Shown here: positions 8,198-17,045 of the stretch, one piece after another
Position numbering within the stretch: the stretch's first letter is position 1
Layout: each line of letters starts with the position of its first letter
NCBI RefSeq assembly: GCF_001281525.1
Contig: NZ_LGCI01000005.1
Location: forward strand, 566,554-630,553
Direction: 5' to 3'
Length of the DNA stretch: 64,000 nt
Source: Lysinibacillus macroides
Lineage (GTDB): Bacteria; Bacillota; Bacilli; Bacillales_A; Planococcaceae
Translations under genes and position numbers: made by a program
Notes under the pieces: model-generated
Database searches by the model: none
Seen by the model: the letters and a program-made list of their open reading frames with translations, nothing else
Told to the model about the DNA's origin: nothing

Positions 8198-10297
8198 ATG
8201 TCCCTTGAATTGGAGCGGAGAATTGCTAAGCTTGAAGAGGAGATGGCGGATTTACGTCAGGAATTACAGCATTTACAACATACGCAAGGTTCTGAGAAAA
8301 TAAACACACTTGATGCCAGACAATCAATGATTGAGCAGGCAAAACCAGTAGTACCAAAACCAGCACGAGAGCCAATCAGGAAACCAGCACTTACACCAAA
8401 GCAAGTTAAAGTGCCAGAAAAAGAGGTGCAACCACAGCCAACGATGGAGGAGCGTGTTATGTGGGCACTTCCAAAGGTCTTTATGGTTATTTTAGTAATG
8501 GGGGTGCTTTGGGGACTAAAGCTTGTTAGTGACTATGGTTATTTATCGAATGGCGTAAAAATCATCCTCGCCTATGCATTATCAGTAGGTCTAGCAGTAA
8601 TAGCCTATGCACTAGAGCGCAAAAAAGCAGGCTCATCGGCCATTACCATTTCATTATATGGTGGAGCCTTTATTGTTGGTATTTTAACAACCGCCGCTAG
8701 CGCTATTTTATATAACATAATCGCTTTAACACCAGCTCTTGGTATTACGTTTGTTTATATTGGCTATGGTATTGCCATTAGTTATTTTAAGAAAAACGAA
8801 GCACTTACTATATTTGTTGCATTTACCTCTTTATTATTACCGTATTTACTAGAATATATGGATTTTAATGCTGTTATTATTTCAACTTTTGTTATCGTGT
8901 TATTTGCGATGTTACAAATAGTGATTTATCAGCATAAGCAAAAGCTAGCACTTTATGTGGCAACATTTTTCTCTGTCGTTGCTGTAAGTATTGTAGCATT
9001 TATGAACTATGAGCAACGACTTGTATTTGCACTAGGTCTGCTTGCTATTTTAGCAATCTTTTATGCAAGCTGGTGTCTTTTATATAATGCACAATCTAAA
9101 TGGAAACCACTCCACATTGGCTGTTATTTTACATTGAGTACATTTAGTTTGTTATTAATGAACTTAATAATCCCTTCTCTTAATGGAGGGGAATGGTTAC
9201 TATTTATCTTTATAGGTTTATTAGCTGCTGTGGCTGCATACAGTTACCGACAAAAGTGGCAGGAAGTATTTGATAGTGCGCTTACGCTTGCATTTGTTAT
9301 TTTATGTAATGCACTCTTAATTATGAATATACCAAATAATGTAGAAGACTTACTTTACCCACTTATTACCTTTGCAGGTGTCATGATGAGCTTACGCTTA
9401 CGGGCAAGTATGATGAAGGTTGTAAGTTCGGGTAGTTTTATGATAACGTTGGTGCTTAACTTTATCTTCCATGAACCAATGCCGTTCTTTAGCATTGATC
9501 ATTTAAGCCTAGTAATGCCGATTGTATATCTTGTTGTGATTTATATATATGCAAGACGTCCAAAAGAGGTATTATCGTCTTTTGAAAAGGTTATGAAAGA
9601 TTTATATATAATTGATATTTTAGCTGTTATCACAGTAGGCTACTTCTTAGTGTATATTAGCAAGCTAGATACAGCTTATATTGTTAGCACGGATAATGTT
9701 CCGTATATGATGTGTATTGCATTGGCAGCATTATTTACAGGGTCACTGTTTGTACAGGAGCACTATAAAGGGCGTGCCTTAACACCAGTGCTTGGTGCAT
9801 TTTTCTTATTATTTGCGATTATGATCGGCACAAAGCCAGCAATGATGGAAAGCTTAAATCTTGGAACAAGAATCATTTACCTTGCTGTGATTGTAGCAAT
9901 TGTTATAGATATTATTGTCAAAGGCTATATTTATCGCTTATATGAAAAGCATATTGCGAAATATGTAGATGCTATTGTCACATCAGGCATTGTACTAACG
10001 ATGGTGTCCATTTTAGGATTTGTACAACAATTTACGTATAATCATATGCTTGATTGGAAAGTAAGCATTGCCTTTACAACGCTAACATTATTCCTAACCG
10101 CTAGCATTGCTCTATGGCTTAGCTTTGCCCATCAGTTCAAAGCATTACGTACAACGGGCTTTCTTATTTTAGTCGTAGCATTTATAAAGCTAATCTTCTT
10201 CGACCTATCCGCATTGGATTTATTAATTAGAGCTATTCTCTTTATGACAATTGGTGGTATTGGGATGCTATTATCAGGTAGGTTGTTGCGGAAATAA
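8198..10297 (+). CDS. DUF2339 family polytopic membrane protein
   Basis: A 699-residue protein. Residues 1-30 form a coiled coil (LERRIAKLEEEMADLRQELQHL), residues 45-85 are Pro/Lys rich, and from about 88 to the end there are some 20 hydrophobic spans. This arrangement, coiled coil then many spans, is that of DUF2339 proteins, whose function is not established. GTAGGGAGGGTGATTGC precedes the ATG. It has its own promoter and ends at a shared terminator, so it is a single-gene unit. Confidence 0.8.
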   Translation: MSLELERRIAKLEEEMADLRQELQHLQHTQGSEKINTLDARQSMIEQAKPVVPKPAREPIRKPALTPKQVKVPEKEVQPQPTMEERVMWALPKVFMVILVMGVLWGLKLVSDYGYLSNGVKIILAYALSVGLAVIAYALERKKAGSSAITISLYGGAFIVGILTTAASAILYNIIALTPALGITFVYIGYGIAISYFKKNEALTIFVAFTSLLLPYLLEYMDFNAVIISTFVIVLFAMLQIVIYQHKQKLALYVATFFSVVAVSIVAFMNYEQRLVFALGLLAILAIFYASWCLLYNAQSKWKPLHIGCYFTLSTFSLLLMNLIIPSLNGGEWLLFIFIGLLAAVAAYSYRQKWQEVFDSALTLAFVILCNALLIMNIPNNVEDLLYPLITFAGVMMSLRLRASMMKVVSSGSFMITLVLNFIFHEPMPFFSIDHLSLVMPIVYLVVIYIYARRPKEVLSSFEKVMKDLYIIDILAVITVGYFLVYISKLDTAYIVSTDNVPYMMCIALAALFTGSLFVQEHYKGRALTPVLGAFFLLFAIMIGTKPAMMESLNLGTRIIYLAVIVAIVIDIIVKGYIYRLYEKHIAKYVDAIVTSGIVLTMVSILGFVQQFTYNHMLDWKVSIAFTTLTLFLTASIALWLSFAHQFKALRTTGFLILVVAFIKLIFFDLSALDLLIRAILFMTIGGIGMLLSGRLLRK

Positions 10298-10305
10298 ATA
10301 AAGAA

Positions 10306-10347
10306 GTTATTTAGAGTAAAGTCATAAATACAAGTACTCTAAATAAC
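10306..10347. terminator. Bidirectional terminator
   Basis: GTTATTTAGAGTA and TACTCTAAATAAC form a perfect 13-bp stem between the convergent DUF2339 gene and the minor pilin cluster. Confidence 0.85.
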
Positions 10348-10375
10348 CTTTATTTGTTAACAAGTGATTCACTGA

Positions 10376-11650
10376 TTAATAAGAATAATCATATTCATAT
10401 TCAATAGGGGGGCTGAAATCAGGATTTACAGTAGGACTACCGCCCCCTAAACAGGCAGCTTCGAATTCAGCATTGCCAGTAATAACAGCTTGATGTCTGC
10501 TATTAGAAGTTCGCGCATAAATTTTACTAGTACCGCCTGAATTATCATTGATGTTTCCTATACTTAAATCTCCATTAACGCAAATTGTTGCATTCCTACC
10601 AAGATTCACCCCTTGATAGATCTGTGCAGCTCCACCAACATATATAGTTGAATTTGTAATTTGATTTATTGTTGCCATCGTAAAACTCCCACCGATGTAC
10701 ATAGTGGAGTTATTTAGATTATCTAAATTCCCATGCAAAGTAGTGCTTCCTGCTACTTCAATAACTGTGTCAACTATACGACCATTAAACTGACTTACAT
10801 AAAGTGAACCACCAATATGCAATTTTACATCTGTCATTGTATTTAAGTTTTGACCATTCAAACTACCAACTATATAAAGTGTTGAGTTAGAACTAGGGAA
10901 ATTCATATTAGGTACATTAAGACTACCACTTACTCGATAGGTGGAGTTGCTGAATCTTAACTCATCATTTTGATGATAACTAATATCTCCATTGATTTGA
11001 CAATGCTTGTTGGATAAATCTGCTCTTGTTCCAGTAGAACAGATATCTAAATTCGTACCTGGATCAGCAATTGTATTGCCTGTAATAATTGTTTCTTCAG
11101 GTTTATTATTAAATGTTGGGTCAATCATATCGGAGAAATCGGCTGTAACTGTTCCGCCAATTTCCGTACGTTTAGCTTCATCATATCCTACACTTATAAA
11201 ATTAATAATTAGCATTTTATCTTCTGATGGAAAATTTATAGAATCAATTTCAAAATGGTTTTGTGAATTTGAGTGTATAGTTATGTTAGTATTTAAAAAG
11301 GGAATTACCTTTTTTTTTAATTCTAATTCGATGTCCCCAATGACTGAATTTATATAGTATTCATCTGTATTGATGATCCTATTTTTAATATCTTGTTCTC
11401 TTTGTGTGAGTACTTCTTGAATAATTCTATTTTGACGAGCAACGATTTCATTAGTCATAGCATGTTGAAAATAACTTGCACCCATTTCTGCAATTGATTG
11501 GGATTGAAATGTACTTTCTACAACGTTATTTTGTTTTGTTGTGTTGGAGGAAATTGCTAAAAATAATAAAAAAACTAGCGTGAATACTATAGAAATAATT
11601 AATACTAATACTAATGCATAGCCTCTATCATTATTTATAATACGCTTCAT
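10376..11650 (-). CDS. PilX-like minor pilin with a beta-helix repeat domain
   Basis: A 424-residue protein. Its N terminus (NNDRGYALVLVLIISIVFT) resembles PilX/GspK-type prepilins: a short basic leader and one long hydrophobic helix, without the Glu at position 5. Residues 30-190 are mixed. Residues 195-400 consist of about eight repeats of the type NSTIYVGGSLTxxxLN, alternating short strands with Gly-Ser turns, as in bactofilin-like or polymer-forming beta helices. The tail is rich in Pro and Tyr. It is the last of three overlapping minor pilin genes, so it is likely a tip or surface subunit of the pilus. Repeats on a prepilin are unusual. Confidence 0.75.
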   Translation of the reverse strand: MKRIINNDRGYALVLVLIISIVFTLVFLLFLAISSNTTKQNNVVESTFQSQSIAEMGASYFQHAMTNEIVARQNRIIQEVLTQREQDIKNRIINTDEYYINSVIGDIELELKKKVIPFLNTNITIHSNSQNHFEIDSINFPSEDKMLIINFISVGYDEAKRTEIGGTVTADFSDMIDPTFNNKPEETIITGNTIADPGTNLDICSTGTRADLSNKHCQINGDISYHQNDELRFSNSTYRVSGSLNVPNMNFPSSNSTLYIVGSLNGQNLNTMTDVKLHIGGSLYVSQFNGRIVDTVIEVAGSTTLHGNLDNLNNSTMYIGGSFTMATINQITNSTIYVGGAAQIYQGVNLGRNATICVNGDLSIGNINDNSGGTSKIYARTSNSRHQAVITGNAEFEAACLGGGSPTVNPDFSPPIEYEYDYSY

Positions 11651-12096
11651 TCTTTCTTCTCCTCCTTTAAGCGGCTTAATAGAGTATTGATTTCAATTTT
11701 ATTGTTAGGATTGTTCTTTTCTTCAATTATTAAATGTACTTCTGCATTAGTAGTTTTAGGGATTACAGTAAGATCATTGGCTTGTATACACATTTGACTA
11801 TTTTCAAAAATTTCCTCTTTTTCTGCCCTATTTTGATCAGTATATACAACAGATAGTCTACAATCACTAGATGAAACACTGTATTCTATAGAGCGTTTAT
11901 GGATAGAATTTAAATTAGCTATAATAATATTAGCTTCTTGCTGCATCTGATTTTTAGAAATAGTTTTCTGTGAATATTTGGTACCTTGAAAAAACATATT
12001 CCAAGCCAGAATAGTAACTAAAGACAAAATAATGATTGATGCTAACACCTCTACTAAAGTAAGCCCTCGTTGATTTTTAATTATCATTATCTTCAC
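11647..12096 (-). CDS. Minor prepilin, PilW/PilV-like
   Basis: A 149-residue protein with a type III signal: KIMIIKNQRG then LTLVEVLASIIILSLVTILA, giving cleavage after Gly11 and Glu at position 5 of the mature protein. The remaining 100 residues are polar. Its stop overlaps the start of the beta-helix pilin by 4 bases and its start overlaps the preceding prepilin, so the three are one transcription unit. Confidence 0.85.
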   Translation of the reverse strand: MKIMIIKNQRGLTLVEVLASIIILSLVTILAWNMFFQGTKYSQKTISKNQMQQEANIIIANLNSIHKRSIEYSVSSSDCRLSVVYTDQNRAEKEEIFENSQMCIQANDLTVIPKTTNAEVHLIIEEKNNPNNKIEINTLLSRLKEEKKE

Positions 12097-12563
12097 CTTT
12101 CATAAAAGACATAACCATAATTTTCGGTTACCAAAATTGAATTATTTTTATAGATGAAAACACTAATTTGATTAGCTTTTTTAGGTGATGTATTCAAATC
12201 AGGCGTTATTTCTATTTGTATTTCAGTTGTATAGTTTGATGGCATTGATTTAGTAGTAGCTGTTTGAATTGTAATAGTATTAGCGTCGTGTGTAAGTGTA
12301 TCACCAGCGTCAAGAAAGGAGAAAGTACCATCGGGATTAGCTAATAAGTTAGCAATATTTCCTTCAAGCGTTGATTGCCAATGATCTAGTTCTTTAGATA
12401 CTAAATTAATTGCAACTTGCTTATCTTCATTTTGTTTACTTTTTAGGCCCATTTGTGGAAGCAGATTGATAACAGAAACTAAAATAATAGTTAATAATAC
12501 AATAGCAGCAACAACTTCCACTAAAGATATACCATGTTCATTTAATAATTTTTTAGGCTTCAT
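12093..12563 (-). CDS. Minor prepilin, PilV-like
   Basis: A 156-residue protein with the prepilin signal KPKKLLNEHG then ISLVEVVAAIVLLTIILVSV, predicted cleavage after Gly10, Glu5 kept. The body is short and polar. First gene of the minus-strand minor pilin cluster, divergent from the main pilus operon. AAAGGTGTTGAAAA lies upstream of the ATG. Confidence 0.85.
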   Translation of the reverse strand: MKPKKLLNEHGISLVEVVAAIVLLTIILVSVINLLPQMGLKSKQNEDKQVAINLVSKELDHWQSTLEGNIANLLANPDGTFSFLDAGDTLTHDANTITIQTATTKSMPSNYTTEIQIEITPDLNTSPKKANQISVFIYKNNSILVTENYGYVFYER

Positions 12564-12877
12564 TTTTCAACACCTTTTCTTAATAAAATTGTGTATTTAC
12601 TAAATATATGCTAAATTTTAAAATTTTCTGTGTTAAATGTAATTTAAAATTATTTCCTCAATTATAAGTAGAAATTTTCCTTTTAGTTTCAAATTAAATA
12701 CTTTTACATTTATAAAGACTAGCTAAAAATAACTAATAAAAATAACTGTCAAAAGTATTATACCAAATTTCAGAATAGTATATAATGAAATTTTTATAAC
12801 GATATGAGTCTTAAGGACCATTCCGTGAATTATTTTCGAATTTTTATGTAAATATTATAAACGAAATCGGAATAAAG

Positions 12878-12906
12878 TTGCATTTTTGGTAGTGTCAAAA
12901 TACTAT
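12878..12906 (+). promoter_or_regulatory. SigA-type promoter of the main pilus operon
   Basis: TTGCAT at 12878-12883 and TACTAT at 12901-12906 are 17 bases apart, about 50 bases before the first gene. Confidence 0.6.
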
Positions 12907-12917
12907 AGTTGTAGTAT
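12900..12917. promoter_or_regulatory. Dyad overlapping the pilus promoter -10
   Basis: ATACTA-TAGTTG-TAGTAT is a perfect 6-bp inverted repeat placed over the -10 box and start of transcription, the position of a repressor site. The regulator is unknown. Confidence 0.5.
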
Positions 12918-12957
12918 CATTTTTATATACAAGAAATTCTAAAAGTTTAATTAAAGG

Positions 12958-14298
12958 ATGATGCGAATGAAGACGTACATAAAAATAATTAGCTTGTTTT
13001 TAGCAATTGTTCTAATCGTAGGGATATTTATTCCATCATTTGTGTTAAATGATACAGTTTTTGCCAATGATAATGCTGAAAATTCAACAATTGGTGGAAT
13101 AAAAGTCGAGACAGATGACCATTCAGATTTATTAACAATATTACAACAAGCGGTTTTAGATTGGCAGCAGACGGAAATAGTTATTAGTAGTGCTGATGCC
13201 TCACAAACCATTCAGGCTGATCAATTAATTTTTGATGTTTCGGCAGCCATTACTCAGTATAAAAGCCTCACAAAAAAACCTTGGTATGCATTTTGGCAAA
13301 AGGAGAAGGTTGTGCATATTCCAATTCCTGTAAAGCTCAATGCTACTGCTGTTCAGCAAATAGAGCAGGTGGGTATTTGGGATACAGATAAAACACTTCA
13401 AGAAGTACTTATGCAGGCAAGCTATTTAAAAGAGCATAAGGTTGAAGCTGCGATAGATGATGCAATGCTGCAGGCTGGTGAAAGAATAGCCTTTCAAATG
13501 GCCGATTTGCCAGCCGCTGAAAAGGGCGTTGCTCAGGTTATACCATTATTAAATGATGTCGTCCTTGTACCAAACCAAGCGTTTTCCTTATTGACGCTGC
13601 TAGGGGAGCAGGTAGGTGCTGTGAATGATGTTGGCTTAGATTTTGTGGCATCCACGTTATATAGTGTGCTTCTTCAAACAGACTATGAAATTTTAGAACG
13701 ACATTCTCAGCAAGAAAGTCCGCCTTATTTGCAGCAGGGGATAGAAGCGGATATGGATGCTGCTTTAGCAAAAGACCTGCAATTCATTAATCGATCTGAG
13801 CAGCTTGGTAAATTACAAGCAACAATGGAAGGCAATCAATTGAAAATAGAAATTTTTGCAGCGGTCAAAGACAAGGATATTACGGTTCGTGTGAGCAAGG
13901 ATAAAATTGTGAAACCACGTGTTATTTATCGCTATTCCGATGATTTAAAGGCTGGGCAAGAGCGTATTGAGCAAGAGGGTACAGAGGGAGCGCGCGTGGC
14001 GGTTTATCGTTCTATTGTGGAAAATGGTGCAACGGAGGAACAGTTTATTAGCAGAGATTACTATGCGCCGCAAAATCGAATTATTACACGTTCGTCAAAA
14101 GAGCCTGCTACTGTTACAGCGCCAACACAAAACACAGGTGTAGGTACATCAGACCCTGATTTAGAAATAGACTTAGATGGCAATGGCTTACCTGATGTAG
14201 AATCTTCGACAGCAGAGGAATCTAAGCCACAGGATGGACCTGAAATTGTCTATGGCTACTATGATAAAGGTGGTAATTTTGTACAAACAAGTCCATAA
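12958..14298 (+). CDS. VanW-like protein with G5-type domain, first gene of the pilus operon
   Basis: A 446-residue exported protein with an N-terminal membrane segment or signal (YIKIISLFLAIVLIVGIFI). Residues 90-290 carry a VanW-like domain, visible in ValValProAsnGlnAlaPheSer-type text (VLVPNQAFSLL), DVGLDFVASTLYSVLLQ and an IEADMD segment. Residues 310-380 resemble a G5 domain (VIYRYSDDLKAGQERIEQEGTEG). The C terminus is Pro/Glu rich. VanW-G5 proteins often bind the cell wall and here the gene leads the pilus operon, so a role in passage or anchoring of the pilus through peptidoglycan is likely. Start chosen at the first ATG; the ATG at 12967 is also possible. Confidence 0.8.
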   Translation: MMRMKTYIKIISLFLAIVLIVGIFIPSFVLNDTVFANDNAENSTIGGIKVETDDHSDLLTILQQAVLDWQQTEIVISSADASQTIQADQLIFDVSAAITQYKSLTKKPWYAFWQKEKVVHIPIPVKLNATAVQQIEQVGIWDTDKTLQEVLMQASYLKEHKVEAAIDDAMLQAGERIAFQMADLPAAEKGVAQVIPLLNDVVLVPNQAFSLLTLLGEQVGAVNDVGLDFVASTLYSVLLQTDYEILERHSQQESPPYLQQGIEADMDAALAKDLQFINRSEQLGKLQATMEGNQLKIEIFAAVKDKDITVRVSKDKIVKPRVIYRYSDDLKAGQERIEQEGTEGARVAVYRSIVENGATEEQFISRDYYAPQNRIITRSSKEPATVTAPTQNTGVGTSDPDLEIDLDGNGLPDVESSTAEESKPQDGPEIVYGYYDKGGNFVQTSP

Positions 14299-14316
14299 CG
14301 ATTGGGGGTAATAGGA

Positions 14317-15987
14317 ATGGCTATGAAGCCAGGACGAAAGCGTTTAGGGGATTTACTTGTAGAATCAGGCGTTATTACAGTCGAGCAGCTAGAACATGCA
14401 TTAACAACTAAATCGAAAAATGAGAAGCTAGGAGATTTTCTAATTAAGGAAAATTTCTTAACAGAGCAGCAGTTAATTGAAGTATTGGAATTCCAACTTG
14501 GAATTCCACATATTAGCCTAAATCAATTTTCTATTAGTCCTGAATTATTGCAATTAATTCCAGCTGAACTGGCGAAGCGCACCAATATTATGCCAATTCG
14601 TAAGGAAAAGAATAAATTGTTTATTGCGATGGAGGACCCAATGGATTATTTTGCCATTGAGGAAGTTCGTATGGCAACTGGCTGTCAAATCGAAACAAGT
14701 ATTGCAGCTAAAGATGATTTATATCGTACCATTACGAAATACTATGATTTGCAGGAATCTATGGATGCTGCAATGCTAGATTTAGCAGCCACAACTACAG
14801 AAACACAAGAGGAAATCGAAAACGAGGATTCACCCATTGTGCGCCTCGTCAATCAAATTATTGCCAATGGTGTTGCACAGCGCGCGAGTGATATTCATTT
14901 TGATCCACAGGAAACAGAGCTACGTGTACGTTATCGGGTAGATGGTGTGCTCCGTACTGAACGGTCATTGCCAAAGCATATGCAAAATGTCGTACTGGCT
15001 CGTATTAAAATTATGGGAAATCTCAATATTACAGAAAATCGTATCCCGCAAGATGGACGGATTAAAACAACTGTTAATTTTAGACCTGTCGATATTCGTT
15101 TAGCCACATTACCAACCGTTTATGGAGAAAAGGTGGTTATGCGAATTTTAGACTTAACCAATGCAGCAAATGATATTGATAAATTAGGTTTTAGTGAAAA
15201 AAATGAGGCACTTTTTAGAAAAATGATTGCCCACCCCAACGGTATTATGCTTATTACGGGTCCAACGGGGTCAGGAAAATCTTCCACATTGTATGCAGCA
15301 CTTTCCCATCTAAATGAAGAGGGTGTGAATATTATTACAGTAGAGGACCCTGTGGAGTATCAGTTAGATGGCATCAATCAGATTCAAGTAAAGGAAGAGG
15401 TTGGTTTAACGTTTGCAGTTGGCTTGCGCTCTATTTTACGACAAGACCCAGATATCGTGATGGTGGGAGAAATTCGTGACCTTGAAACAGCGCAAATTGC
15501 AACTCGTGCTTCGCTAACGGGACATTTAGTGTTAAGCACACTGCATACAAATAGTGCTGTAGAATCCATCTCTCGTTTACATGATATGGGTATTGAACCG
15601 TTTTTGCTATCCTCCTCGCTTGTAGGTATTATGGCGCAACGTCTTGTGCGTAGAATTTGCCGTGATTGTGCAGAGCCATATGCGTTTACATCACGTGAGC
15701 TTGAAATACTAGAGGAAAATGGTATTGAAGGTGTTACGCATGGGAAAAAAGGGCGTGGCTGTCCTGCATGTAGCCATACAGGTTATCGGGGACGTATGGC
15801 AATCCATGAAATTCTCCCGATTGATCGGCAGGTAAAGGATATGATTTTAAACCGTACGGGAGATATGGTTTTACAGGATTATATGAAGGAAAAAGGCTAT
15901 TCCACATTATTAATAGATGGACTATTAAAGGTTGTGGAGGGTCAAACAACCACAGCAGAAATTTTACGGGTTGCCAGTGCAGATTAG
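14317..15987 (+). CDS. pilB: Type IV pilus extension ATPase PilB
   Basis: Powers polymerisation of pilins. N-terminal MshEN-like region (RLGDLLVESGVITVEQLEHAL), then the secretion ATPase domain with Walker A GPTGSGKSST, the Asp box, Walker B and the His box (ATRASLTGHLVLSTLHTN). A C-terminal zinc tetra-Cys motif (CRDC...GCPAC) is present, as in PilB and GspE. I place the start at 14317 because GGGGGTAATAGGA precedes that ATG; a TTG in frame lies 15 bases earlier. The gene follows the VanW-like gene by 18 bases. Confidence 0.95.
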   Translation: MAMKPGRKRLGDLLVESGVITVEQLEHALTTKSKNEKLGDFLIKENFLTEQQLIEVLEFQLGIPHISLNQFSISPELLQLIPAELAKRTNIMPIRKEKNKLFIAMEDPMDYFAIEEVRMATGCQIETSIAAKDDLYRTITKYYDLQESMDAAMLDLAATTTETQEEIENEDSPIVRLVNQIIANGVAQRASDIHFDPQETELRVRYRVDGVLRTERSLPKHMQNVVLARIKIMGNLNITENRIPQDGRIKTTVNFRPVDIRLATLPTVYGEKVVMRILDLTNAANDIDKLGFSEKNEALFRKMIAHPNGIMLITGPTGSGKSSTLYAALSHLNEEGVNIITVEDPVEYQLDGINQIQVKEEVGLTFAVGLRSILRQDPDIVMVGEIRDLETAQIATRASLTGHLVLSTLHTNSAVESISRLHDMGIEPFLLSSSLVGIMAQRLVRRICRDCAEPYAFTSRELEILEENGIEGVTHGKKGRGCPACSHTGYRGRMAIHEILPIDRQVKDMILNRTGDMVLQDYMKEKGYSTLLIDGLLKVVEGQTTTAEILRVASAD

Positions 15988-15998
15988 GGGTGATAGAA

Positions 15999-17045
15999 AT
16001 GACCGCGTATTCAATTGTTGAGTTATTAACATATGCATTTGAGGAAAAAGCATCAGACTTACATGTTACAAAGGGTATACCACCAGTATACCGTATCAAT
16101 GGGCAGCTACAGCAATATGGCACAGTGCCACTAGAATCAGAAGATTTAAAGGAAATGATCAAGGTTATTCTACCTGTGCATAAACAACAGGATTTTGAAG
16201 AAAAGGGAGAGACGGACTTTAACTTTTCATTGCCTGGGAAATGTCGATTCCGTGTTAATGCCTATCATCAGCGCAATGAAGTCACAATAGCCGCTCGTTT
16301 AATCGAAGCAAAAATCCCTTCTATTGAGGCACTCAATATGCCGCAGGTGCTATACCGACTTGCGGAAAAGCCACAGGGACTTATTTTAGTAACAGGCCCT
16401 ACTGGCTCTGGTAAATCTACAACACTAGCAGCCATGATTGATTATATTAATGAAACAAGATCTAAACATATTATTACCTTAGAGGACCCGATTGAGTACT
16501 TGCATACCCATAAAAAGTCAGTGATCAATCAGCGTGAGGTTGGTGTCGACACCAAGAGCTTCGCCAACGGCTTACGTGCCTCCTTGCGTCAAGACCCCGA
16601 TATTATTTTAGTAGGGGAAATGCGAGACTATGAAACAATCTCAACAGCGATTACAGCTGCTGAAACAGGACATTTAGTCATGGCGACGCTTCATACAAGT
16701 AGTGCGCCAACGACAATTGACCGTATTATTGATGTCTTTCCGCCACACCAGCAAGGGCAAATTCGTGTACAGCTTGCCAATGTACTACAGGGCATTGTAT
16801 CCCAGCGCTTATTTGTGCGTAAGGATGTCAAAGGGCGTGTTGCGGCAACAGAAATTTTAGTGCAGGCGCCTGCGATTTCTAATTTAATTCGCAATGAAAA
16901 AATCCATCAAATTCCAAGTGTAATGCAAACAAGTAAAGCATTGGGTATGCACACCTTAGAGTCCTCCATGCAGCATTTAATTGCCACAGGAAAAATTTCA
17001 TTAGAGGATGCACGACCCTATATGAATGCTGGTGATTATAGTTGA
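15999..17045 (+). CDS. pilT: Type IV pilus retraction ATPase PilT
   Basis: Depolymerises the pilus and drives twitching movement. About 348 residues from the ATG at 15999, which has AGGGGTGATAGAA before it; a GTG lies 9 bases upstream in frame. Walker A is GPTGSGKSTT, Walker B is DPDIILVGEMRD, and the AETGHLVMATLHT His box and the C-terminal HTLESSMQHLI, a PilT-type ending, are present. Its stop overlaps the start of pilC by 4 bases. Presence of pilT argues for a retractable pilus, not a pure secretion pseudopilus. Confidence 0.95.
   Translation: MTAYSIVELLTYAFEEKASDLHVTKGIPPVYRINGQLQQYGTVPLESEDLKEMIKVILPVHKQQDFEEKGETDFNFSLPGKCRFRVNAYHQRNEVTIAARLIEAKIPSIEALNMPQVLYRLAEKPQGLILVTGPTGSGKSTTLAAMIDYINETRSKHIITLEDPIEYLHTHKKSVINQREVGVDTKSFANGLRASLRQDPDIILVGEMRDYETISTAITAAETGHLVMATLHTSSAPTTIDRIIDVFPPHQQGQIRVQLANVLQGIVSQRLFVRKDVKGRVAATEILVQAPAISNLIRNEKIHQIPSVMQTSKALGMHTLESSMQHLIATGKISLEDARPYMNAGDYS

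Larger units (their letters stand above)
12564..12957. other. Divergent promoter region of the pilus locus
   Basis: This 394-base AT-rich stretch separates the minor pilin genes from the main pilus operon. Apart from the plus-strand promoter near 12878 and its dyad I see no gene or known riboswitch. In particular I do not find the conserved blocks of a cyclic di-GMP riboswitch. Confidence 0.6.

Noticed and set aside
12564-12957. Cyclic di-GMP riboswitch before the pilus operon
   Set aside because: Such switches often precede pilus genes in Gram-positives, but none of the conserved blocks is visible here.
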